From contig NZ_SHKR01000014.1 in NCBI RefSeq assembly GCF_004217145.1, positions 186,001 through 250,000 on the forward strand: a DNA stretch of 64,000 nt. Direction: 5' to 3'. Below, in pieces: positions 48,519 through 56,900 of this stretch. The notes beneath the pieces were generated by a model. It saw nothing but the letters and a program-made list of their open reading frames with translations, did not search any database and had not been told where the DNA came from. This DNA is from Kribbella rubisoli (GTDB lineage Bacteria > Actinomycetota > Actinomycetes > Propionibacteriales > Kribbellaceae). A program made the position numbers and the translations under genes. Each line of letters opens with the position of its first letter. Within the stretch, counting starts at the first letter, position 1.

Positions 48519-50287
48519 GCCTTGTCCTTCCCCTCGGTCTCGCTATCGGCGATCTCCTCGAGATGCTCCACGCGCCCCTGATCCTCACCCGCGTCGAGCA
48601 GGTTGTCGGCTCCGGCCCGGTTGTCCGGGTACTCCGCCAGAGCCAGCTCCGCGTGGTGCAGGTCGAACGCCGGGGACTCCGAACGGATCCGGGGCAGCTT
48701 CTCGAAGTTGTGCCGCGGCGGGGGCGAACTGGTCGCCCACTCCAGCGAACGGCCCCAGCCCCACGGGTCGTCGACGCCGACCTTCGGCGACTTCCGCGAC
48801 TTGTACACGTTGTAGAAGAACGGAAGCATCGACATGCCCAGGATGAAGGCGCCGACGCTGGAGACCTCGTTCAGCGTGGTGAAGCCCTCGGAGGCCTTGT
48901 AGTCCGCGTACCGACGCGGCATGCCCTCGACGCCCAGCCAGTGCTGCACCAGGAACGTCGTGTGGAAGCCGATGAACAGCAGCCAGAAGTGCAACTTGCC
49001 GAGACGCTCGTTCAGCATCCGGCCGGTGAACTTCGGCCACCAGAAATAGAACCCGGCGAACATCGCGAACACCACGGTGCCGAAGACGACGTAGTGGAAG
49101 TGCGCGACCACGAAGTACGAGTCGGACAGCTGGTAGTCCAGGGCCGGCGAGGCCAGGATGATGCCGGTCAGGCCGCCGAAGAGGAAGGTCGTCAGGAAGC
49201 CGACCGCCCAGAGCATCGGGGTGTCGAACGACACCGACCCGCCCCAGATCGTGCCGATCCAGTTGAAGAACTTCACTCCGGTGGGCACCGCGATCAGGAA
49301 CGTCATGAACGAGAAGAACGGCAGGTTCACCGCGCCGGTCACGAACATGTGGTGCGCCCAGACCGCCACCGAGAGGACCGCGATACCCAGGGTCGCGCTG
49401 ACCAGGCCGATGTAGCCGAAGACCGGCTTGCGGCTGAAGACCGGGAGGATCTCGGTGATGATGCCGAAGAATGGCAAAGCAATGATGTAGACCTCTGGAT
49501 GTCCGAAGAACCAGAACAGGTGTTGCCACAGCAGTGGCCCCCCGTTCGCGGCGTCGAACACATGGGCACCCAAGGATCTGTCCGCCTCGAGCACGAGCAG
49601 CGCGCCGGCCAGGATCGGGAACGCGATCAGGACGAGGATCGAGGTGACCAGGATGTTCCAGGTGAAGATCGGCATCCGGAACATCGTCATACCCGGTGCG
49701 CGCATCGTGATGATCGTCGTCACGAAGTTGACCGCACCGAGGATCGTGCCCAGACCGGCCATCCACAGACCCATGATCCACAGGTCGCCGCCGACACCGG
49801 GCGAGCGGACCGCGTTGGACAGCGGGGCGTAGGCGAACCAGCCGAAGTCGGCCGCGCCGCCCGGGGTGAAGAAGCCGCTGACCGTGATCAGACCGCCGAA
49901 CAGGAACAGCCAGTAGCTGAACATGTTCAACCGTGGGAACGCGACGTCAGGTGCGCCGATCTGGATCGGCATGATCTCGTTCGCGAAGCCGACGAACAGC
50001 GGGGTCGCGAACAGCAGCAGCATGATCGTGCCGTGCATCGTGAAGAGCTGGTTGTAGACCTCTTCGTTGACGATCTGCAGGCCCGGCTTGGCCAGCTCGG
50101 CGCGGATGATCAGCGCCATCACGCCGCCGATCAGGAAGAACGCGAACGAGGTGATCAGGTACATGTGCCCGATCAGCTTGTGGTCGGTCGTGGTGATCCA
50201 CTTGACCAGGATCTGACCCTTGGTGCGTCGCAGCGGGTAGGTGGTGCTGGTACCGATGGCGCCGGTGCGCTCGGCGAAGTCGGTCAC
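48515..50287 (-). CDS. ctaD: Cytochrome c oxidase subunit I
   Basis: A 590-residue, 12-helix catalytic subunit of aa3 oxidase. Haem a His in FTMHGTIMLLLF; the CuB His-Tyr site in FWFFGHPEVYIIALP; two more CuB His in WAHHMF; haem ligands in VAHFHYVVFG. D-channel residues (NAVRSPGVGG region) are in the expected place. The C-terminal tail is acidic. Overlaps ctaC by 4 bases. Confidence 0.97.
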   Translation of the reverse strand: MTDFAERTGAIGTSTTYPLRRTKGQILVKWITTTDHKLIGHMYLITSFAFFLIGGVMALIIRAELAKPGLQIVNEEVYNQLFTMHGTIMLLLFATPLFVGFANEIMPIQIGAPDVAFPRLNMFSYWLFLFGGLITVSGFFTPGGAADFGWFAYAPLSNAVRSPGVGGDLWIMGLWMAGLGTILGAVNFVTTIITMRAPGMTMFRMPIFTWNILVTSILVLIAFPILAGALLVLEADRSLGAHVFDAANGGPLLWQHLFWFFGHPEVYIIALPFFGIITEILPVFSRKPVFGYIGLVSATLGIAVLSVAVWAHHMFVTGAVNLPFFSFMTFLIAVPTGVKFFNWIGTIWGGSVSFDTPMLWAVGFLTTFLFGGLTGIILASPALDYQLSDSYFVVAHFHYVVFGTVVFAMFAGFYFWWPKFTGRMLNERLGKLHFWLLFIGFHTTFLVQHWLGVEGMPRRYADYKASEGFTTLNEVSSVGAFILGMSMLPFFYNVYKSRKSPKVGVDDPWGWGRSLEWATSSPPPRHNFEKLPRIRSESPAFDLHHAELALAEYPDNRAGADNLLDAGEDQGRVEHLEEIADSETEGKDKA

Positions 50288-51171
50288 TTCTCGCCCTCTC
50301 CTGTGCCGGGAATGGTGGTGGCGTCGGAGCCTCCGGTGGCAGCGCCGGTCTGGCCCTTGGCGGCCAACTCACGGAGGTGCGTGTCGTAGTCGTCGCGACT
50401 GACGATCTTGACGCTGAAGACCATCCGGCTGTGGTAGAGCCCGCAGAGCTCCGCGCACTTGCCCTCGAAGGTGCCGATCTTGGTCGGGGTCAGCTCGAAC
50501 TTGTTCGTCCGGCCCGGGATCACGTCGAGCTTGAAGTAGAACGACGGCACCCAGAACGAGTGGATCACGTCCGGCGAGGTCAGGTCGAAGTGGACCGACT
50601 CGTTCACCGGCAGCCACAGGGTGGCCGGCTTGTCCATCGTGCCGGTCTCCCAGACACCCTGCTGCCCGTCGACAGTGTCCTTGTAGTTGAAGGTCCACTG
50701 CCACTGCTGGCCCACCACGTTCACGGTGTGCTGCGGGCTGTTCGACATCGCGGTGATCTTGTTGCCGTGCTCCACCGTGTAGAAGAAGAGCACGCCGATG
50801 ATCGCGAACGGCGCCAACGTGTAGAGCACCTCTAGCGGCAGGTTGTACCGCACCTGCCGGGGTGCCTCGTCGTTGCGCTTGCGGTACCGGACCGAGACCC
50901 AGAGGATCAGGCCCCAGACCATCACGCCGACGATCAGCGCGGCGATCCACGCGCCGATCCAGAGGCTTCGGACCGCTTCGGTCCGGTCGGATGCGCCCTC
51001 GGGGAGACCGAGTCGTTTCCACTGCTCAGTGGTCGCCGTCGAGCAACCGGTCAGCATGAGGGTGCCTAGCACCACTGCACTGCCGACCAGCAGGCGACGC
51101 TTCGCCGGTCGTGTGGCGCCGGCAGAACCTGCCGGTCGCTCCTCCACTCCGGGCGTGCCGTTCGAACCCAC
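50284..51171 (-). CDS. ctaC: Cytochrome c oxidase subunit II
   Basis: A 295-residue lipoprotein subunit. GTG at 51169-51171 is taken as start because AAAGG lies upstream and the signal peptide begins soon after (RLLVGSAVVLGTLMLTGCS, lipobox LTGC). Two further helices precede the CuA domain, where GKCAELCGLYHSRM supplies the Cys, His and Met ligands and FWVPSFYFKLDVIPG the first His region. The longer frame would extend into the divergent cysteine desulfurase gene. Confidence 0.94.
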   Translation of the reverse strand: MGSNGTPGVEERPAGSAGATRPAKRRLLVGSAVVLGTLMLTGCSTATTEQWKRLGLPEGASDRTEAVRSLWIGAWIAALIVGVMVWGLILWVSVRYRKRNDEAPRQVRYNLPLEVLYTLAPFAIIGVLFFYTVEHGNKITAMSNSPQHTVNVVGQQWQWTFNYKDTVDGQQGVWETGTMDKPATLWLPVNESVHFDLTSPDVIHSFWVPSFYFKLDVIPGRTNKFELTPTKIGTFEGKCAELCGLYHSRMVFSVKIVSRDDYDTHLRELAAKGQTGAATGGSDATTIPGTGEGEK

Positions 51172-51265
51172 GGGGCGCCTTTCCCTTCCCAAGTGAGACT
51201 GACGACCAAACACTACTGGACACCTTTCGCGTCCTTGCGCATAGGTAGGGCTTAGCGTTTCCCGT

Positions 51266-52381
51266 GTGAGCGAGCGTGGGTATCTGGACGCGGCATCGGC
51301 GGAGCCGATGCACCCGGCAGCACGGGAAATGTTGCTGTCGGCAGTGGATTCCGGATGGGCCGATCCGGTGCGTCTGCACCACGAAGGACGGACCGCCCGG
51401 CTGCTGCTGGACAACGCCCGCGCGGTGCTCGCGGATGCGATCGGAGTACGCCCGGACGAGCTCTACCTGACGACTTCCGGTACGACGGCCATCCAGGCCG
51501 GCCTGTCCGCGATCCGCGCTGCCCGGCGGCGCATCGGACCCGCGGTCGTCCACACGGCCGTCGAGCACTCGGCCGTTCTCCACAGTGCCGGCGACGAGGG
51601 TGTTGAAGTCGGGGTGGACATTCGGGGCCGGGTAGATCAGGAAGCCTTCGCGCGCGCCGTACAGCAGCCGGGTGTCGCTGTAGCTGCGGTTCAGTCGGCG
51701 AATCACGAAGTGGGCACCAGGCAACCGATCACTGCGATCGCCGAGGAGTGTGGCGACGTACCGCTGTTTGTTGATGCGTCGGCGTCCGTGGGGCATGACG
51801 CTGTGCCGGAGGGGTGGTCGGTGCTGGCGGCCAGTGCGCACAAGTGGGGCGGACCGGCCGGTGTCGGATTGCTGGCAGTGCGGAAGGGGACGCGGATCGC
51901 TCCGGCCTGGCCGATGGACGAGCGCGAGGACGGGCTCTCCCCCGGGTTCCCCGACGTACCTCATGCGTTAGCTGCGGCGGCAGCGCTGCAGGCCCGGCTG
52001 AGTGAGGCCGAGGAACTCAACAAGCAGCACCGGGCCTGGATCGACGAGGTACGGCGACGCGTGCAGGCCGACGTACCGGATGTGGAAGTGGTGGGCGACC
52101 CGGACGACCGGCTGCCCCACATCCTCACGTTCTCCTGCCTGTACGTCGACGGCGAGGCACTGGTGACCGCACTGGACGCGGAAGGCTTCGCGGTCTCCAG
52201 TGGATCCGCCTGTACGTCGAGCACCCTCAAGCCGTCACATGTCCTCGCCGCGATGGGCGTGCTGACCCATGGGAACGTGCGGGTGTCCTTGAGCCGTGAG
52301 ACCAGGTACGAGGATGTCGACAGGTTCTGCCAGGTGCTGCCGGGCATCGTCCAGCGGATCCGGGCGGAGGTGGGGATGTGA
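51266..52381 (+). CDS. Cysteine desulfurase (NifS/IscS-like)
   Basis: A 371-residue PLP enzyme that takes sulfur from cysteine as a persulfide. PLP Lys in AASAHKWGGPAGVG (near residue 192), catalytic Cys in SGSACTSSTLKPSHVL (near 310), HTAVEHSAVLHSAG for the cofactor ring. GTG at 51266 lies 7 bases after TAGCGT, so probably leaderless. It overlaps tusA by 4 bases, which points to sulfur relay to TusA for tRNA thiolation or cofactor synthesis. Confidence 0.93.
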   Translation: MSERGYLDAASAEPMHPAAREMLLSAVDSGWADPVRLHHEGRTARLLLDNARAVLADAIGVRPDELYLTTSGTTAIQAGLSAIRAARRRIGPAVVHTAVEHSAVLHSAGDEGVEVGVDIRGRVDQEAFARAVQQPGVAVAAVQSANHEVGTRQPITAIAEECGDVPLFVDASASVGHDAVPEGWSVLAASAHKWGGPAGVGLLAVRKGTRIAPAWPMDEREDGLSPGFPDVPHALAAAAALQARLSEAEELNKQHRAWIDEVRRRVQADVPDVEVVGDPDDRLPHILTFSCLYVDGEALVTALDAEGFAVSSGSACTSSTLKPSHVLAAMGVLTHGNVRVSLSRETRYEDVDRFCQVLPGIVQRIRAEVGM

Positions 52382-52590
52382 GCGTCGAGCTGGATTGCCG
52401 CGGCCTGCTCTGCCCACTCCCGGTGATCAAACTGGCCAAGGCGCTACCGAGTGTTGCCGTCGGCGAAACAGTCACTGTTCTGGCCGATGACCCGGCCGCG
52501 GCCGTCGACATCCCGGCCTGGTGCAGGATGCGATCCCAGGAGCTCGTGGAATCAGCCGAAAAACGCTACGTCGTACGGCGCGTCAGCTGA
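52378..52590 (+). CDS. tusA: TusA-family sulfur carrier
   Basis: A 70-residue sulfur-carrier protein with LDCRGLLCPLPVIKLAKAL: the CPxP Cys accepts persulfide sulfur. A second Cys lies in PAWCRM. Start GTG overlaps the cysteine desulfurase stop. The family assignment is firm; whether it serves tRNA 2-thiouridine, molybdopterin or another acceptor cannot be told. Confidence 0.92.
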   Translation: MSVELDCRGLLCPLPVIKLAKALPSVAVGETVTVLADDPAAAVDIPAWCRMRSQELVESAEKRYVVRRVS

Positions 52591-52603
52591 CAGACTCGGA
52601 GGG

Positions 52604-53170
52604 GTGACCGACTTCGCGCACAAACCGACGCTGACCGGCGATCTCGTCGTACTGAGACCGCTGGACGAGGGTGACTACGAAGCGCTCGCTGCCGCGATGG
52701 ACGACCCGGACGTGGCCCGGCTGACCGGGAGCCATGAGGAGATCAGCGAGGAGCGCGCCCGGGAGTGGATGCGCACCCGGAAGGACCAGACCGACCGGCT
52801 CGACCTGGCGATCGTCGACCGCGCTTCCGGACAGGTCGTCGGCGAGGCCGTGCTGAACGACTGGGACCCGGACAACAAGTGCTGCAACTTCCGGATCCTG
52901 ATCGGCCCGGCCGGCCAGGGCCGCGGCCTCGGCACCGAGGCGACCCGGCTGATCGTCGGGTACGGCATCGGCCAGATCGGCCTGCACCGGATCAGCCTCG
53001 GCGTCTACGCATTCAACCCACGGGCCCAGCGCGCCTACGAGAAGGCCGGCTTCAAGGTCGAGGGCCTACTGCGGGATGCGCTTCTCTGGGAGGGCGAATG
53101 GATCGACGAGATCGTCATGTCGATCCTCGCCTCCGAATGGATCCCCCCTCACAGCCCTCGCGCCACATAG
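52604..53170 (+). CDS. GNAT acetyltransferase (RimJ/RimL-like)
   Basis: A 188-residue N-acetyltransferase. Start GTG at 52604 with CGGAGG upstream. The acetyl-CoA site is GPAGQGRGLGTEATRL (motif A, Q/RxxGxG), followed by the family's NPRAQRAYEKAGFKVEGLLRD (in part). Related proteins acetylate ribosomal protein N-termini, Lys side chains or small molecules. It is 10 bases from a sirtuin gene on the same strand. Confidence 0.9.
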   Translation: MTDFAHKPTLTGDLVVLRPLDEGDYEALAAAMDDPDVARLTGSHEEISEERAREWMRTRKDQTDRLDLAIVDRASGQVVGEAVLNDWDPDNKCCNFRILIGPAGQGRGLGTEATRLIVGYGIGQIGLHRISLGVYAFNPRAQRAYEKAGFKVEGLLRDALLWEGEWIDEIVMSILASEWIPPHSPRAT

Positions 53171-53180
53171 GTTCGAGAGC

Positions 53181-53903
53181 GTGATCGACGCCGAACGCAT
53201 TGCCGTGCTGACCGGGGCCGGGATCTCGACCGCTTCCGGGATCCCCGACTTCCGGGGGCCGCAGGGTGTGTGGACGAAGGACCCGGCTGCGGAGGCGATG
53301 TTCGACATCGACGAGTACGTCGGCAGCCGCGACGTCCGCGTGGCCACCTGGAAGCACCGTCTCGCTGTGCCGGCGTGGACAGCCGAGCCGAACCCCGGGC
53401 ATCTCGCACTGGTCGAGCTCGAGCGGCAGGGTCGTCTGACCGGCCTGGTCACGCAGAACGTCGACGGGCTGCACCAGAAGGCCGGATCGTCGCCGTCACT
53501 CGTCCACGAGCTGCACGGGACGGTCTGGTACGTCGACTGCCTGCAGTGCCGCCGGCGTATCCCCATGGCCGACGTACTCCCCCGGCTCCAGTCCGGAGAC
53601 GAGGACCCGGCCTGTGAGGTCTGCGGCGGCATCCTCAAGTCGGCAACGGTTTCGTTCGGCCAGTCGCTCGACCGTGACGTACTCGATCGGGCCGTCGCCG
53701 CCACCGAGGCCGCCGACCTGTTCCTGGCCGTCGGCACCTCACTGCAGGTCTACCCGGCCGCAGGTCTCTGCGACCTCGCCCTGAACGCCGGCAAGCCGCT
53801 CATCATCGTGAACGCCCAGCAAACGCCGTACGACGAACAGGCCGCGACTGTGCTGCGGACCCCGATCGAGACCACCCTGCCGGAGCTCGTGACCTTACCG
53901 TGA
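53181..53903 (+). CDS. NAD-dependent protein deacylase (sirtuin)
   Basis: A 240-residue Sir2-family enzyme. NAD site GAGISTASGIPDFRG (near 12-26), TQNVDGLHQKAG, catalytic His in VHELHGTVW, zinc Cys pairs CLQC and CEVC, and GTSLQVYPAAGL. All four zinc Cys and the His are intact. It removes acyl groups from Lys using NAD. GTG start at 53181. Adjacent to a GNAT gene, which may supply the modification it reverses. Confidence 0.93.
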   Translation: MIDAERIAVLTGAGISTASGIPDFRGPQGVWTKDPAAEAMFDIDEYVGSRDVRVATWKHRLAVPAWTAEPNPGHLALVELERQGRLTGLVTQNVDGLHQKAGSSPSLVHELHGTVWYVDCLQCRRRIPMADVLPRLQSGDEDPACEVCGGILKSATVSFGQSLDRDVLDRAVAATEAADLFLAVGTSLQVYPAAGLCDLALNAGKPLIIVNAQQTPYDEQAATVLRTPIETTLPELVTLP

Positions 53904-53976
53904 CATTCGAGCTCTCCTCACGGTAAAAACCGACGGCTAGCGTCCCCGGCAGGTGAATCGGCGGGAGGGGACCGTG

Positions 53977-56900
53977 ATGCGCGGGTTCAGGCGTTGGACG
54001 GCAGGTTTCACCGCGGCCGCTGTGGTCGTGCTCGGGCTGGGTACGGCGTCTCCGGCGCCCGCTCAAGTCGCAGTGGATCGGGTCGTCACATTGGCGGGAT
54101 CACTGCAGAGTGAGCTGGGGTGTGCGACCGACTGGGACCCGGGCTGTGACGCAACCAGTCTCGGGGCGGGTGCGCCGTACACGAAGGTGTTCGACGTACC
54201 GGCGGGGACCTATGAGTACAAGGTCACGATCAACAAGGGCTGGGACGAGAACTACGGCGCGGGCGGCGTGCTGAACGGGCCGAACATCCCGCTGAGCATC
54301 GCGGGACCGGCCAAGCTGCAGTTTAGTTACGACGACACTAGTCACGTTGTGATGGTCAAGCCGGTCGACCTCGCGGGGTCGACGGTCACCGCCGCGGACA
54401 AGACGCTGGCATCGCCGAGTCTGCGACCGGACCTGACCAAGGAACGGTTCTACTTCCTGATGGCCGACCGGTTCGCCAACGGTGACACGTCGAACGACGC
54501 CGGCGGACTCACGGGCGATCGTCTGCAGACCGGGCTCGATCCGACCGACAAGGGCTTCTACCACGGCGGCGACCTGGCCGGTGTGGTGCAGAAACTCGAC
54601 TACATCAAGTCGCTGGGTACGACGTCCATCTGGCTGACCCCGTCGTTCAAGAACCGTCCGGTGCAGGGGGCCGGGGCGAACGTGAGCGCCGGGTACCACG
54701 GGTACTGGATCACCGACTTCACCCAGATCGACCCGCACCTCGGAACCAACGCGGACATGAAGCGCTTGATCGATCTTGCGCACCGCAAGGGGATGAAGGT
54801 CTTCTTCGACATCATCACCAACCACACCGCGGACGTGATCGACTACCAGTCCCACAACTACGGCTACATCCCGAAGTCGACGTCGCCGTACAAGGATGCT
54901 CAGGGCAACGTTTTCGACGACAAGCAGTACGCCGGCGGCGACACGTTCCCGCAGCTCGACGCGCAGACCTCGTTCCCGAACGTCCCGTACTTCCGGACCC
55001 CGGCCGACGCGACCGTGAAGGTGCCGGCCTGGTTGAACGACCCGACGCTGTACCACAACCGCGGCGATTCGACGTTCGCCGGCGAGAGCGCGGAGTACGG
55101 CGACTTCGTCGGGCTGGACGACCTGTTCACCGAGCAGCCGAAGGTCCGCGACGGGATGATCGACGTCTACAAGACCTGGGCCGAGTTCGGGATCGACGGG
55201 TTCCGGATCGACACCGTCAAGCACGTCAACATCGAGTTCTGGCAGAAGTTCTCGCCGCAGATCCTGGCCGCGGCTCGCGGTGCGGGCTCGAAGAACTTCT
55301 TCATGTTCGGCGAGGTCTTCGACGCGAACCCGCAGTTCATGTCGACGTACACCACCAAGGGCGACCTGCAGGCGACGCTCGACTTCGGGTTCCAGCAGAA
55401 CGCGGTCGCCTACGCGAAGGGCGATCCGAGTACCAAGCTGCAGGACTTCTATGCCGACGACGACTACTACACCGACACGAACTCGAACGCGTACGAGCTG
55501 CCGACGTTCCTCGGCAACCACGACATGGGCCGCGTCGGCATGTTCCTCAAGCAAGGTGGCGCCTCCGGTCAGGATCTGCTCGCGCGGGACGAGCTGGCGC
55601 ACTCGCTGATGTACCTGACGCGTGGCCAGCCGGTCATCTACTACGGCGACGAGCAGGGCTTCACCGGTCCGGGCGGTGACAAGGACGCGCGGCAGGACAT
55701 GTTCGCGACCAAGACCGCCGACTACGCGGACGACGAGGTCGTCGACGGCACCGGTACGACGACGATCGGCAGCAAGGACCGGTACGACGTCAACTCGCCG
55801 ATGTACAAGCACATCGCGGCGCTGGCGAAGCTGCGCGCGAAGTACCCGGCACTGTCGGACGGACGGCAGGTGCACCGGTACTCCTCGAACACCAACGGGC
55901 TCTATGCGTTCAGCCGGCTGGGTAGCGACAACGTCGAGTACCTGGTGGTCGCCAACAACTCGAAGACTGCGGCGTCGGCGACAGTGCCGACGTACGGGCC
56001 GAACACGTGGCTCAAGCCTGTCTACGGCGGCTCCAAGGCTGTGAAGACAGACCGTGAAGGACGTGTGGTCCTCAGTCAGGCTCCGCTGTCCGTCACGGTT
56101 TACCAGGCTCAGACGAAGGTCCCGAAGCCGGCTAAAGCACCTGCTGTGTACATGAGCTCGCCGGAGCTCGGTGCGACGGTCGGTGGGCGCGCTGAGATCG
56201 CCGCTGCTGTTCCTGCGAACACTCCGGTCACTGTGACCTTCGGCTACCGGCCTGTGGGTACGACGGCGTGGACGCGGCTCGGTGCGGACGACAACGCGCC
56301 GTACCGGGTCTTCCAGGACGTGTCCGGTCTGGCGAAGGGCACTCTCCTCGAGTACCGCGCCGTACTGCGGGATGCTGCGGGCAACTACTCGGTGTCCGGG
56401 TCGTACGGCGTTGTGGGCGACGCACCTGCGGCCGGCGGGGGCGGTGGCGGGACCGGTCCGGTCGTCCAGCCTGCCAACGTGTCGGTGCCGGGTGACCACA
56501 ACAGCGAGATGGGCTGTACGGCGGACTGGGCGCCGGACTGCGACCAGGCCCAGCTGACGCTCGACCCGAAGGACAAGGTGTGGAAGGGCACGTACACGAT
56601 CCCGGCCGGTGAGCACGCGTACAAGGCGGCGATCAACAAGACCTGGGACGAGAACTACGGCGCCGGCGGCGTGCTGAACGGCGCGAACATCTCCTACACA
56701 GCGCCTGCCGGACCGGTCAGCTTCTACTACGAACACGGGCGGCACTACGTCACGTCCAGTGCGCAGGGGCCGATCATCACGGTGCCGGGCTCGTTCCAGT
56801 CCGAGCTGGGCTGTCCGGCCGACTGGGACCCGTCCTGCATGCGACCCTGGTTGACCGACGAGGACGGGGACGGGACGTACACCTGGTCCACCAGCGAGTT

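Noticed and set aside
37040..51171. Rearranged respiratory gene cluster
   Set aside because: The convergent layout of ctaE-qcrCAB and ctaC-D-F matches the order known from mycobacteria, so the orientation is not unusual.
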